Below, in pieces: positions 1-8,346 of a stretch of DNA of 64,000 nucleotides. Positions within the stretch are counted from its first letter, which is position 1, and each line of letters begins with the position of its first letter. This DNA comes from JAJKIP01 sp037200685. GTDB taxonomy: Bacteria; Bacteroidota; Bacteroidia; Chitinophagales; Chitinophagaceae. Under the pieces are notes generated by a model that was not told the origin of the DNA, made no database searches, and saw only the letters and a program-made list of their open reading frames with translations. Position numbers and translations under genes: made by a program. The DNA lies in contig JBBCIG010000012.1 in assembly GCA_037200685.1 (NCBI GenBank), positions 62,001 to 126,000 of the forward strand. The letters are read 5' to 3'.

Positions 1-1625
1 AACAAATAAAAACCGTTCGGGGCCAATTTTGTATTAGCAGAAATCTTTGCCAGCTTTACAGATGTCCATCCCCCTGGAGTGCTGATGAGAGTATAATCTG
101 AAATATCTATTTCGCCGGCGGATGCGTTGTACAATTCAATGAACTGGTTGGTCGGGTTATTCCCGGTATTGAAACGGACTTCATTGATTTTAACAGGGGA
201 AACATTTCTTATTCGTTGCGTAGCTACATCAGTTTGTTTTTTCGCGGATGTTGCATTTATCCATTCCACTTTACCATTTAAAAAACCAGCATCGGTGATT
301 GCCGGCGCACCTACTTTAAAAGTAGCGCTGACACTGGCATGAGGTGCAATGGATGCTGTAAATGTTTTTGAAGTACCAGCAGAACCCTGAACTTGCACTG
401 TCCATCCCGGCCGTGTGGTAATACTTAATTTAACATCAGTGACCGGCATGCCGGTAGTATTTGTAAATGTCAGCGTAACATCCTGCGCCGATTTTGGAGT
501 GAATGTGGTAAGCCGTGAAAGACTTAATCGTTGCACATCATACTTCGCCGCAGCTATATTTACCTGTACCGCATCGGTTGTCACTTCTGATGGAAACCCG
601 GTTGTCATTATCCCTTCGTAAAAAGTACCGGCCGAACCGTTTCCGTTATCACCACCGTTGCCCAGGAGAATACCACCCTTCTTACTCATCGGATAATAAG
701 CGGCGCTGTTTGGCGTGCCGGGACGAACACCACTATAGTAAGTCGTTAACTTACCTTCTTGTGCATTGCCACCACGCAAGTCCCACTTATTGCCTCCTCC
801 CCCATCAACAAAAGCACTTACAAACCGCCATGAATCAATAACAGGCACATCATTTTTCTTTGCATTAAATCCGGAAAACAGGCCAGCTTCCATATCAGCC
901 ATGATCCAGGGACCGGAACCATTGCCGCTGCCCCACGCAGTAGCCGTACCGAAATAGGTAGTTTCCATAGTCCCCGTACCAACCGCACGGCTATTAGTCG
1001 ACGAATTGCCATAGTCAAAGCAGCAGCCACTATCGAAGTGCTTTCCATTAACGACATAATAGATGCCTTCGGGTTCATCATTGATCGCAATACCAGTAGC
1101 ATTGTTATTGCGCAATCCCATACCCGGCATTATATAAACACCATAAACTTTATGACCATTGAGTGTTACCGGGGCCATGTCAGCAATCGGCAGTGTATTA
1201 AATTCTCCTTTGGCCGGGCCTTTGAATGTTCCCGGCGGTGCTTGCATAAGATGGTTTCCATTACCCGACTGGTCATAGATTTTAGTGATCCATCCAATCG
1301 TGTTGGCGCAAAAAACATCTTGCGCAGCCGCATCAGCATATCCGCCCGGGTCGTCTTTACCTGGCTGCACTACCCCGATGTCTAACGTTTTTCCGTCTGA
1401 CTGGCGCATAACCTGGTAGAGCGGACCATTGTAAGATGCAGATAATGCACGGGTGGTGCTATGAGCTGCAACGCATGGGTAACCTGCCGCCGCATAGATG
1501 TCACATGGACCTTTCGGCCTGGGCGGAATAATATTGTTTCCTGCTACTGCCATCGGCATCATCAGTATAGCAATCGGCAATAACGATAATGTAAGCCTGG
1601 CCATAAAAAGATTTTTCTTTTTCAT
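1..1625 (-). CDS. GH54 alpha-L-arabinofuranosidase B with NEW3-like and lamin-tail domains (3' end cut by window edge)
   Basis: This is a secreted enzyme predicted to remove arabinofuranosyl side chains from plant arabinoxylan or arabinan. I translated it by hand: 541 codons stay open from ATG 1625 to the left edge, so the C-terminus is missing. Residues 1-28 form a signal peptide (MKKKNLFMARLTLSLLP...). Residues 40-365 match the GH54 catalytic domain: CDIYAAAGYPC at 41-51, a CCFDYGN motif at 201-207, WIMADMEAGLFSG with the likely nucleophile Glu246, and GGDNGNGSAGTFYEG with the likely acid/base Asp326 (assigned by analogy with fungal AbfB). Residues about 372-440 resemble a NEW3 beta-sandwich. 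From about 478 (VKINEVRFNTG, QFIELYN) a lamin-tail domain begins. The fungal CBM42 is not seen. A C-terminal type IX sorting domain is likely beyond the edge but not visible. The family call is strong from motif spacing. Confidence 0.88.
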   Translation of the reverse strand, partial: MKKKNLFMARLTLSLLPIAILMMPMAVAGNNIIPPRPKGPCDIYAAAGYPCVAAHSTTRALSASYNGPLYQVMRQSDGKTLDIGVVQPGKDDPGGYADAAAQDVFCANTIGWITKIYDQSGNGNHLMQAPPGTFKGPAKGEFNTLPIADMAPVTLNGHKVYGVYIMPGMGLRNNNATGIAINDEPEGIYYVVNGKHFDSGCCFDYGNSSTNSRAVGTGTMETTYFGTATAWGSGNGSGPWIMADMEAGLFSGFNAKKNDVPVIDSWRFVSAFVDGGGGNKWDLRGGNAQEGKLTTYYSGVRPGTPNSAAYYPMSKKGGILLGNGGDNGNGSAGTFYEGIMTTGFPSEVTTDAVQVNIAAAKYDVQRLSLSRLTTFTPKSAQDVTLTFTNTTGMPVTDVKLSITTRPGWTVQVQGSAGTSKTFTASIAPHASVSATFKVGAPAITDAGFLNGKVEWINATSAKKQTDVATQRIRNVSPVKINEVRFNTGNNPTNQFIELYNASAGEIDISDYTLISTPGGWTSVKLAKISANTKLAPNGFYL

Positions 1626-1949
1626 ACTCGTTAACCTGAATTAATTCCAGGTAAACTAATAGTTGTTATTAATTATTGAATTGCATAGAGGAAGCTTGTC
1701 AAAAGAATTAATTACAAACTAAGTTAATACTGCTTCGCTACTTAAAATATAAAATTTTTCTTAGTTCACTTTTACTGGCGTATAAAATGAAGTTGCATTT
1801 ACTACTGCAGTCATTTACTAATGTAATAACAAACGATTCTTTCGGAAATTTTAAACCTTATTCAATCCTACACAAATTTATTTTTTAGAATAAATAAAAT
1901 TATTAAAAATGATCCCACATTTTGCATTTGTAATCTTCTTAAAATAATT
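1626..1949. other. AT-rich intergenic region between the GH54 gene and uvrA
   Basis: This 324-base gap is AT-rich and has no credible ORF. A near-palindrome built on GAATTAATTC lies at about 1635-1651, just upstream of the GH54 start, and could be an operator, but the evidence is weak. I see no clear TTTG/TAnnTTTG promoter pair and no strong terminator for the GH54 upstream side. Confidence 0.4.
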
Positions 1950-4775
1950 CTACTTCAACTCCGGTTTTAAGAATTGAGCAGTGTAGCTTTCTTTATTATT
2001 AATTAAATCTTCCGGAGTTCCTTCAAATAAAATTTTTCCGCCGCCATCACCACCTTCGGGACCGAGGTCGATAACATGATCCCCCACTTTAATCACATCC
2101 ATATTATGCTCGATCACTAATACAGTATTTCCCCTGTCAACTAATTTGTTCAAAACGTCCAGCAGGTGTTTGATGTCTTCGAAATGAAGTCCAGTTGTCG
2201 GTTCATCAAGAATATAAAATGTTTTACCTGTATCTCTTTTTCCTAATTCGGTGGAAAGTTTCACACGTTGCGCTTCTCCCCCGCTCAATGTTACCGCCGA
2301 CTGGCCAAGTGTGATATAACCGAGGCCTACTTCCGCCAGTACTTTTATTTTCCTGTATAAATAAGGTACCGGCTGAAAAAATTCCACCGCCTGCTCCACC
2401 GTCATTTCTAATACATCGGCGATAGATTTTCCTTTATACCGGATCTCCAATGTTTCCCTGTTATATCTTTTACCATTGCATTTTTCGCAATGTACATACA
2501 CGTCGGGCAAAAAATTCATTTCGATCACCCGCATACCCCCGCCTTCACATACCTCACACCTGCCGCTTTTTACATTAAAAGAAAAACGCCCCGCGGTATA
2601 GCCACGGATCTTCGCTTCCGGTATGGATGCGAATAATGTTCTTATCTCGGTAAAAAAACCACAATAAGTCGCCGGGTTACTTCTTGGCGTTCTTCCAATC
2701 GGTGACTGATCAATCTCGATCACTTTATCAATATGCTCAAGCCCTTTAATGTTTTTATATTCCAGCGGCGTTACTCTTGATCCGTAAGCATGCGTAGAAA
2801 GAATGGGATATAATGTTTCATTGATCAGTGTAGACTTACCGCTGCCACTTACACCGGTGACAACAATAAATTTTCCCAATGGAAATTTTGTACTTACACC
2901 ACGCAGGTTATTTCCTTTAGCCCCGAGCAATTCAATAAATTTCCCATTTCCTTTTCTTCTTTCCGCTGGAACTTCAATCTTCTTTTCACCATTTAAATAA
3001 GCAGCCGTAAGCGTTTTCAACTTTAGCATATCCGCCGGTTTTCCCTGCGCCACTATTTGTCCGCCATGAAAACCAGCTTTGGGCCCAATATCAATTAAAT
3101 GATCGGCGGCGAGCATAATATCTTTGTCATGTTCTACTACCAAAACACTATTACCAATATCCCGTAAGTTTTTTAACGCATCTATCAGCCGGTGGTTATC
3201 CCGCTGGTGCAAACCAATAGAAGGTTCATCGAGAACATAAGTAATGCCTTGCAATTGCGACCCGATTTGCGTAGCTAATCTTATTCTTTGAGATTCACCA
3301 CCACTTAATGTTTTGGAAGGACGGTTCAATGAAAGATAGGTAAGACCAACATCTAATAAGAAACTCAATCGTTCCCTTATTTCTTTCAATACATCTTTGG
3401 CGATTGTCTTTTGCTTATTATCTATTCTTAACTCAATACCGTCAAGCCATGCAGCCAGGTTATCGAGGTTCATTTCGCTTAACTCTGAAATATTTCGTTT
3501 ATCTATTTTAAACCAAAGACTTTCTTTTTTCAAACGGGCACCATTGCAGCTATCGCATGGCCGCATCACCATATAATCTTCCGTCCACTCACGAATAGCT
3601 TCGCTGTAAGGATTAGCAAACCAACGCTGCAACATATTCACAACACCTTCAAACGGCGCTTGCGGATCAAATTTCATGTTTTGAAAATCCATATCCGCCT
3701 GCTCGCCTTCTTCATTGCCATACAGCATTATATTCAACTGTTTCTGCGTAAGTTTTTCAACCGGGGTCTTCAGTGATATCTTATGTCTTTTTGCTGCTTC
3801 CTGCGCTTGTTTGTATACCCATGCATCTCTTTCTTCGCCCAGCGGGGCAATGCCACCTTCGCTGATGCTGAGCGACGGCTCCGAGATCACCGCTTCCATA
3901 TTAATATGGTTCTTTACGCCCAACCCTTTACAAACAGGGCATGCGCCATATGGCGAATTAAATGAAAATGCATTTGGTGACGGTTCTTCATAACTGATGC
4001 CTGTGTCTTCGCACATCAGCAGTTTGGAATATTGCACGGCATCTTTCGCATCATTCACTAATAAAAACATCAGGTCTTTCCCAAGTTTCAGCGTTTGCTG
4101 AACGCTTTGGCTCAACCTTGCTTTCAGGTCATTCGTTACCTGCAAGCGATCTACGACCAGTTCGATGTCGTGTATCTTATAACGATCGACCTGCATTTTC
4201 GGAACAAGGTCTTTCACCTCACCATCCACTCTTACTTTTAAATAACCTTTTTTGCGGACATCTTCAAAGAGTTCGCGGTAATGACCTTTGCGGCCTCTTA
4301 CCAGCGGCGCCAGCAGGCTGATCTTTTTATTATAAAATCTTTCAAAAATATTTTCGACGATTTCTTCTTCGCTCCACTTCACCATTTTCTTGCCGGTGTT
4401 ATAAGAATACGCTTCTCCTATTCTTGCAAACAGCAAACGAAAAAAATCATACACTTCGGTGACGGTGCCAACAGTTGAGCGTGGGTTCTTGTTGGTTGTT
4501 TTTTGCTCAATAGAAATGACCGGCGAGAGCCCGGTGATTTTGTCTACATCGGGCCTTTCCATATCACCGATAAACTGCCGGGCATAAGCGCCGAAGGTTT
4601 CCATGTAGCGGCGCTGGCCTTCTGAATATATCGTGTCAAAAGCAAGCGATGATTTACCGCTGCCACTGATGCCGGTGATAACAACTAATTTGTTTTTGGG
4701 AATGGAAATGTCAATATTCTTGAGATTATGTACCCTCGCCCCGAAGACTTCAATAACACTTTCTTTTGTTTCCAT
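1950..4775 (-). CDS. uvrA: UvrABC system protein A (excinuclease ABC subunit A)
   Basis: UvrA is the damage-recognition ATPase of nucleotide excision repair; it dimerises and loads UvrB onto lesions. The reading frame is open back to 4982, but the family begins at METKESVIEVFGARVHNLKN, so I place the start at 4775, giving 941 aa, the normal length. Both ABC modules are present: Walker A GISGSGKSS near the N-terminus and GVSGSGKST in the second half, with signature motifs LSGGESQRIRLATQ and LSGGEAQRVKLSTE. Zinc-binding cysteine pairs are visible (CPVC/CDSC in the first insertion, CEVC/CEKC in the second). The D-loops read LDEPSIGLHQRD and LDEPTTGLHFED. The 5' extension of the frame would translate an intergenic repeat and is rejected. 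No partner genes are adjacent. The gene is intact, without frameshift. Confidence 0.97.
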   Translation of the reverse strand: METKESVIEVFGARVHNLKNIDISIPKNKLVVITGISGSGKSSLAFDTIYSEGQRRYMETFGAYARQFIGDMERPDVDKITGLSPVISIEQKTTNKNPRSTVGTVTEVYDFFRLLFARIGEAYSYNTGKKMVKWSEEEIVENIFERFYNKKISLLAPLVRGRKGHYRELFEDVRKKGYLKVRVDGEVKDLVPKMQVDRYKIHDIELVVDRLQVTNDLKARLSQSVQQTLKLGKDLMFLLVNDAKDAVQYSKLLMCEDTGISYEEPSPNAFSFNSPYGACPVCKGLGVKNHINMEAVISEPSLSISEGGIAPLGEERDAWVYKQAQEAAKRHKISLKTPVEKLTQKQLNIMLYGNEEGEQADMDFQNMKFDPQAPFEGVVNMLQRWFANPYSEAIREWTEDYMVMRPCDSCNGARLKKESLWFKIDKRNISELSEMNLDNLAAWLDGIELRIDNKQKTIAKDVLKEIRERLSFLLDVGLTYLSLNRPSKTLSGGESQRIRLATQIGSQLQGITYVLDEPSIGLHQRDNHRLIDALKNLRDIGNSVLVVEHDKDIMLAADHLIDIGPKAGFHGGQIVAQGKPADMLKLKTLTAAYLNGEKKIEVPAERRKGNGKFIELLGAKGNNLRGVSTKFPLGKFIVVTGVSGSGKSTLINETLYPILSTHAYGSRVTPLEYKNIKGLEHIDKVIEIDQSPIGRTPRSNPATYCGFFTEIRTLFASIPEAKIRGYTAGRFSFNVKSGRCEVCEGGGMRVIEMNFLPDVYVHCEKCNGKRYNRETLEIRYKGKSIADVLEMTVEQAVEFFQPVPYLYRKIKVLAEVGLGYITLGQSAVTLSGGEAQRVKLSTELGKRDTGKTFYILDEPTTGLHFEDIKHLLDVLNKLVDRGNTVLVIEHNMDVIKVGDHVIDLGPEGGDGGGKILFEGTPEDLINNKESYTAQFLKPELK

Positions 4776-4895
4776 AATAAGTGTGCGAAGATACGCAGGA
4801 AGGTTGATCGTTGATATAAGAGTTAATGGTTCATGGCTCATAGTTGATAGCATCTTCGTCCTGGCTGGAAGTTTTATACTTATTGATATTTCCAG

Positions 4896-4967
4896 AATGC
4901 TCAATAGAATTACGGGACGATGAAGAGTGCGACGTAACAGGCGATGCCATGAAAAACTGAAGCTGGG
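4896..4967 (+). repeat. Mosaic intergenic repeat, copy A
   Basis: Copy of the window-wide repeat containing AATGCTCAATAGAATTAC, then TGAAGAGTGCGACG and ACAGGCGATG, ending in CTGAAGCTGGG. Related copies lie at 12.9, 22.0, 24.7, 35.0, 41.7, 44.7, 52.8 and 53.1 kb. It sits between the uvrA start and the next gene. Confidence 0.75.
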
Positions 4968-5123
4968 CTTATATAAAAACACCTATTATATACACATAAC
5001 GTTAACAAAATGAGTCTTTCTGGAATTTTTAGGGCAGTTTTCCACAGAAATGATTTTTTGGCACAATATTTAAAGTAGTGCGCTGACACCAGGTTAATCA
5101 ACTTTTTAAAACTAGAAAATTTT

Positions 5124-5807
5124 ATGAAAAAAATCGCAATCATTACCTGTGCGGTAGCATTGTTGTTTACTGCCTCGTTGAAAGCTCAAACAGATACGGT
5201 ACCCGTAACCCCCGAAACTCCCGTGACAACAAAACCCGGAAGTTCAGACAAGTGGAACAATCACGATCCCGCGAAATACCAATTACAGCCCATGCCGTCA
5301 CCGCTTACAACAGCGCAAATATTTCCGGCAGCAGGCAGCTACAGCGTAACAAATAAAGAAGGCGTAGCATCTAATCTTATATTGACCCTTGATGAAACAA
5401 ACAAAGGCATTGTATGGATTGATGGCTTGCCTGAAGGCAGAGTGAAAGCTTACCTAAGAAAATCACCGGGAACGTATAAAATCCCTGAGCAAAAATTAGG
5501 TGAAGAAAAAGATGCTAAAACAGTACCTGAAGGCGTATTAATCTATGACAAAGACGCTAATTCAGTAAATGTTTGTATCGGTTGTAAATACAATGCAGAA
5601 GATGCTGCTTCCGTATTTCTTCCAGAGCCCGTGACTACTGAACCAGTAGTGGAAGAAACAGTGAAGAATAAGAAGGCGACTGCAAAAACAAAAGCAGCGA
5701 AAGCAAAAGAAGTAAAGGTGCAACCTGTATTTTACAGCGGTTCTAAGACCATCGCTGAAGCACAGTCTACATCAGAAACGATGCAGCCTGTTGTTGAACA
5801 ACGGTAA
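5124..5807 (+). CDS. Secreted protein of unknown function with Lys/Ala-rich segment
   Basis: I do not recognise this 227-aa protein. Residues 1-21 are a clear signal peptide (MKKIAIITCAVALLFTASLKA, cleavage before QTD), so it is exported to the periplasm or beyond. A Pro/Thr-rich linker follows (about 22-45). The middle (about 60-165) has mixed beta-type sequence, including GIVWIDGLPEGRVKAYLRKS and a CIGCKY pair of cysteines near residue 152. A strongly basic Lys/Ala stretch (about 178-200) precedes the C-terminus. The ATG at 5124 follows an AT-rich leader. It stands alone between uvrA (divergent) and a second unknown gene, with a good terminator directly downstream. Composition and uninterrupted frame support a real gene. 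Confidence 0.75.
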   Translation: MKKIAIITCAVALLFTASLKAQTDTVPVTPETPVTTKPGSSDKWNNHDPAKYQLQPMPSPLTTAQIFPAAGSYSVTNKEGVASNLILTLDETNKGIVWIDGLPEGRVKAYLRKSPGTYKIPEQKLGEEKDAKTVPEGVLIYDKDANSVNVCIGCKYNAEDAASVFLPEPVTTEPVVEETVKNKKATAKTKAAKAKEVKVQPVFYSGSKTIAEAQSTSETMQPVVEQR

Positions 5808-5834
5808 ATCTTTGTAATCACCAATGATCATTGG

Positions 5835-5861
5835 GGGGTTGCTCATAGCAGCCCCTTTTTT
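5835..5861 (+). terminator. Rho-independent terminator of the 5124-5807 gene
   Basis: Stem GGGGTTGCT / AGCAGCCCC (one G-T pair) with a three-base CAT loop, followed by TTTTTT. It is preceded by the perfect palindrome CCAATGATCATTGG at 5821-5834. Confidence 0.8.
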
Positions 5862-5865
5862 ATTT

Positions 5866-5873
5866 TACATTTG
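5866..5873 (+). promoter_or_regulatory. Bacteroidota -7 element (TACATTTG)
   Basis: The sequence matches TAnnTTTG. It ends only three bases before the ATG at 5877, so transcription would start at or within the first codons and the mRNA would be leaderless. No good -33 TTTG is seen at the usual spacing. Confidence 0.45.
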
Positions 5874-5876
5874 TGC

Positions 5877-6413
5877 ATGTTTAATTTATTTGGAAAGAAA
5901 AGCGGCAAGATTAAGATCGCAGATATTATCTGGACATCGGAAGAAGCGAAATGGAACGGTATTGTTGAAGAATGGAAGAAGTACCCGTCGTTGCAGATCG
6001 TTTGCTGGTTTGAATCTACCCAACAGGTGCTTGAAGAAAGATTTGCCAGGGAAATAACTTCGAACAATTTTATTTACACGGTACATCACGCCCATGCTTC
6101 GCAACTAAAAGGTAAGCCTTTGATTTTCGCGGAGCATTATCCTTTACTAAAAAAAGAAGAAGAATTATTCGGACAATGGCAGCTTGAAAAAGTGACGATC
6201 CACTCCGCATTGAGTGAGCCGTTGTTTCTTCATTTTGGCGGAGAGAAAATATTGCAAATGATGCGACAGATGGGAATGAGAGAAGAGGAATCTATAAAAA
6301 ATGAGTTGATCAGTAAGGCTATTTCCGGAGCGCAGGAAAAAATTGAAAAAAAAGTAACGACAGAAATGTTAGCGCATTCACAAAAGGATTGGTTGGAAAA
6401 AAACCTTACTTAG
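5877..6413 (+). CDS. Cytoplasmic protein of unknown function
   Basis: This 178-aa protein has no signal peptide or membrane segment and I do not recognise it. It starts MFNLFGKKSGKIKIADIIW; a TTG two codons upstream is possible, but the ATG at 5877 is preferred. The first 120 residues alternate hydrophobic and charged segments like an alpha/beta fold (LQIVCWFEST, FIYTVHHAHA, KPLIFAEHYPL). The C-terminal 50 residues are helical and charged (EESIKNELISKAISGAQEKIEKK). The HHAHASQLKGKPLIFAEHYP part slightly recalls nucleotide-handling or preprotein-translocase-associated small proteins, but not enough to assign a role. It lies just upstream of the SAM riboswitch and has its own promoter element. 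The frame is clean and the codon use resembles its neighbours. Confidence 0.7.
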   Translation: MFNLFGKKSGKIKIADIIWTSEEAKWNGIVEEWKKYPSLQIVCWFESTQQVLEERFAREITSNNFIYTVHHAHASQLKGKPLIFAEHYPLLKKEEELFGQWQLEKVTIHSALSEPLFLHFGGEKILQMMRQMGMREEESIKNELISKAISGAQEKIEKKVTTEMLAHSQKDWLEKNLT

Positions 6414-6460
6414 TATTGATTGGCTAACAACTATTAGTCATAAAAATTTTACAGAAGATA

Positions 6461-6493
6461 TTTGGAAATTTTAAAAGTTCCCGGTTATCTTTG
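6461..6493 (+). promoter_or_regulatory. Promoter of the SAM riboswitch transcript
   Basis: TTTG at 6461-6464 and TATCTTTG at 6486-6493 are separated by 21 bases, close to the Bacteroidota TTTG-N19-20-TAnnTTTG consensus. Predicted transcription start is near 6500, about 35 bases before the aptamer. Confidence 0.65.
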
Positions 6494-6533
6494 CACTAGT
6501 TCTTTAAAACATTCCGGTTTGGCCCGGGATACA

Positions 6534-6670
6534 CTTATCAAGAAAGGCGGAGGGTCATGGCCCAATGAAGCCTTGGCAACCTCTCTCTTATCACTCTGGA
6601 CATACTCGGGGATGACAAGAAGAAAAGGTGCCAATTCCAGCTCTCGTTTTAAACACGGGGGACAGATAAG
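6534..6670 (+). promoter_or_regulatory. SAM-I (S-box) riboswitch aptamer
   Basis: The RNA binds S-adenosylmethionine and shuts off methionine biosynthesis when SAM is plentiful. The closing P1 helix pairs CTTATC (6534-6539) with GATAAG (6665-6670). The conserved core is clear: AAGAAAGGCGGAGGG, GGCCC-AATGAAGCC, TTGGCAACC, then a variable P3 arm and GGTGCCAATTCC. Just after P1, TCAGATTAAAAGCTT (about 6671-6685) can pair with AAGCTCATCTGA in the terminator, giving a visible antiterminator; SAM binding would stabilise P1 and free the terminator. It lies upstream of metY-metX-hom, which fits its role. Confidence 0.95.
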
Positions 6671-6712
6671 TCAGATTAAAAGCTTCTGAAATATCGTTAA
6701 CCACAATATTAT

Positions 6713-6746
6713 AAGCTCATCTGATTTAACAGGTGAGCTTTTTTAT
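6713..6746 (+). terminator. Expression-platform terminator of the SAM-I riboswitch
   Basis: Stem AAGCTCATCTG / CAGGTGAGCTT (one G-T pair) with an ATTTAA loop, followed by TTTTTT. The 5' arm is complementary to 6671-6685, forming the alternative antiterminator. Confidence 0.88.
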
Positions 6747-6814
6747 TTCCTCCCTGCAGACTTCATTGATAAGTGCATCATTAACAATTTGTTTAAAAAG
6801 CGGAAAGAAGAAAA

Positions 6815-6846
6815 TTTGTTTTATGTAAAACACTCTACTAAGTTTG
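6815..6846 (+). promoter_or_regulatory. Second, consensus-type promoter of the met operon
   Basis: TTTG at 6815-6818 and TAAGTTTG at 6839-6846 with a 20-base spacer match the primary-sigma consensus of Bacteroidota. It lies downstream of the riboswitch terminator and upstream of the leader ORF, so a transcript starting here (about 6853) would escape SAM control. Confidence 0.7.
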
Positions 6847-6865
6847 TAGAGTAATTATACACAAG

Positions 6866-6931
6866 ATGCAGACAACATCATTCATATTTACTTATTGCCA
6901 TGAGGCTTGTTGTTGCTTTTGCATGCCGTAA
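6866..6931 (+). CDS. Cysteine-rich leader peptide (21 codons) upstream of metY
   Basis: A short ORF starts about 13 bases after the predicted start of the second promoter: ATG CAG ACA ACA ... to TAA 6929-6931. The product is 21 aa and ends in EACCCFCMP, with five cysteines in its last eleven residues. It looks like an attenuation-type leader: runs of codons for one amino acid upstream of a sulfur-amino-acid operon would let a ribosome stall when Cys-tRNA is scarce. Hairpin ATGCC-GTAA-GGCAT encloses its stop codon. A second hairpin (AGGCT-TACC-AGCCT, 6959-6972) follows, and its AGCCT arm could also pair with AGGCT inside the ORF (6903-6907). The function is inferred; the ORF and hairpins are seen. 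It could be chance, but placement and composition argue otherwise. Confidence 0.6.
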   Translation: MQTTSFIFTYCHEACCCFCMP

Positions 6932-6958
6932 GGCATTACCATTTTCTTCTCCACTGCG

Positions 6959-6979
6959 AGGCTTACCAGCCTTTATTTA
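6959..6979 (+). terminator. Possible attenuator hairpin after the Cys-rich leader ORF
   Basis: Five-base stem AGGCT / AGCCT with a TACC loop, followed by TTATTTA. Its 3' arm can alternatively pair with the identical AGGCT within the leader ORF. The short stem makes this only a candidate. Confidence 0.35.
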
Positions 6980-7018
6980 CTGACTCCCTTTTTAAATCAA
7001 AAACAAAAAACATTTTTT

Positions 7019-8344
7019 ATGAGCAACAATCTTCGCTTCGAAACATTGCAGCTGCATGCCGGTCAACAAATTGACCCGACAACTAAATCCAGAGCTGTAC
7101 CTATTTATCAAACCACATCGTATGGTTTCAATAACAGCGAGCATGCGGCGAATCTTTTTGGATTAAGAGAATTCGGCAATATCTATACCCGCATTATGAA
7201 CCCAACGACGGATGTATTTGAACAACGCATCGCGGCATTGGATGGCGGTGTGGCCGCATTGGCGACGGCGTCAGGACAAGCCGCGCAATTTCTTGCGTTG
7301 AATAATATTTTGCAGGCGGGAGATAATTTTATCAGCACCACTTTTTTGTATGGCGGAACGTACAACCAGTTTAAAGTCGCTTTTAAACGTTTGGGAATTG
7401 AAGTACGCTTTGCGGATGGTGATAATGTAGAAAGTTTTGTAAAGCATATTGATAAAAATACAAAAGCGATTTACCTGGAAACAATTGGTAATCCGAGGTT
7501 GAATATTCCTGATTTTGAAAAATTTGCTGCGCTGGCAAAAGAATATGACCTGCCGCTGATCGTAGATAATACATTTGGCACCGGCGGTTATTTATTCAGG
7601 CCATTGGAACATGGCGCTAACGTAGTCGTAGAATCAGCCACTAAATGGATCGGGGGACATGGCACCAGTATTGGCGGCGTAATTGTTGACGGTGGAAATT
7701 ATAACTGGGGCAACGGGAAGTTCCCGCAATTCACCGAGCCGAGTGAAGGTTATCATGGATTAAAATTCTGGGATGTATTTGGTGAAGGCAATCCTCTTGG
7801 ACTTCCCAATATTGCTTTTGCGATCCGTGCAAGAGTGGAAGGTCTGCGTGATTTCGGCCCTTCATTAAGTCCGTTCAATTCATTTTTATTAATACAAGGA
7901 TTGGAAACATTATCACTACGTGTACAACGCCATGTAGACAATGCATTGGAACTGGCGCAATGGCTGGAGCAACATCCTTCCGTTGAATTTGTACAATACC
8001 CCGGCTTAAAAACTGACCCTTATAATAAGCTGGCGAAAAAATATTTGAAGAATGGATTCGGCGGTATTCTGAATTTTGGTATTAAGGGTGATAAAGAAAA
8101 TGCGAGCAAGTTTGTGGATGCATTAAAACTGGTAAGCCATCTTGCTAATGTTGGCGATGCAAAAACATTGGTGATACACCCGGCTTCAACAACACATGAA
8201 CAATTGAACGCAGAAGAACAACTGGCAGCCGGTGTGCAACCTAACCAGGTACGCATCAGTGTAGGCATTGAGCATATCGACGATATCAAAGCGGATCTGG
8301 ACCAGGCATTCACAAAAGTTTCGTCAAAAGAATTAGTTGCATAA
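7019..8344 (+). CDS. metY: O-acetylhomoserine sulfhydrylase (PLP-dependent)
   Basis: MetY makes homocysteine (or related thioethers) from O-acetylhomoserine and sulfide in the cytoplasm, a direct-sulfhydrylation route to methionine. At 441 aa it has the length typical of O-acetylhomoserine rather than cystathionine enzymes. The Cys/Met-metabolism PLP family is clear: SGQAAQ phosphate-binding loop near 85-90, DNTFGTGGYLFRP at 183-195, and Schiff-base Lys209 in ESATKWIGGHG. The C-terminal half carries SPFNSFLLIQGLETLSLR and VSHLANVGDAKTLVIHPAST, both hallmarks of the family. It is first in an operon with metX (2-base gap) and hom, and is preceded by the riboswitch and leader. The two genes upstream in the pathway, metX and hom, are adjacent, which supports the substrate assignment. 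Confidence 0.95.
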   Translation: MSNNLRFETLQLHAGQQIDPTTKSRAVPIYQTTSYGFNNSEHAANLFGLREFGNIYTRIMNPTTDVFEQRIAALDGGVAALATASGQAAQFLALNNILQAGDNFISTTFLYGGTYNQFKVAFKRLGIEVRFADGDNVESFVKHIDKNTKAIYLETIGNPRLNIPDFEKFAALAKEYDLPLIVDNTFGTGGYLFRPLEHGANVVVESATKWIGGHGTSIGGVIVDGGNYNWGNGKFPQFTEPSEGYHGLKFWDVFGEGNPLGLPNIAFAIRARVEGLRDFGPSLSPFNSFLLIQGLETLSLRVQRHVDNALELAQWLEQHPSVEFVQYPGLKTDPYNKLAKKYLKNGFGGILNFGIKGDKENASKFVDALKLVSHLANVGDAKTLVIHPASTTHEQLNAEEQLAAGVQPNQVRISVGIEHIDDIKADLDQAFTKVSSKELVA

Positions 8345-8346
8345 AA

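Noticed and set aside
818..1102. 94-codon minus-strand ORF within the GH54 gene
   Set aside because: It is a different frame of the GH54 reading frame, which is open for all 541 codons.
4776..4982. 69-residue N-terminal extension of uvrA
   Set aside because: The open frame runs through an intergenic repeat (copy A), and UvrA proteins start at the METKESVIEV position.
5076..5100. Sigma-54-like TGGCACAATATTTAAAG upstream of the 5124 gene
   Set aside because: The GG-N10-GC spacing required for a -24/-12 promoter is not met.
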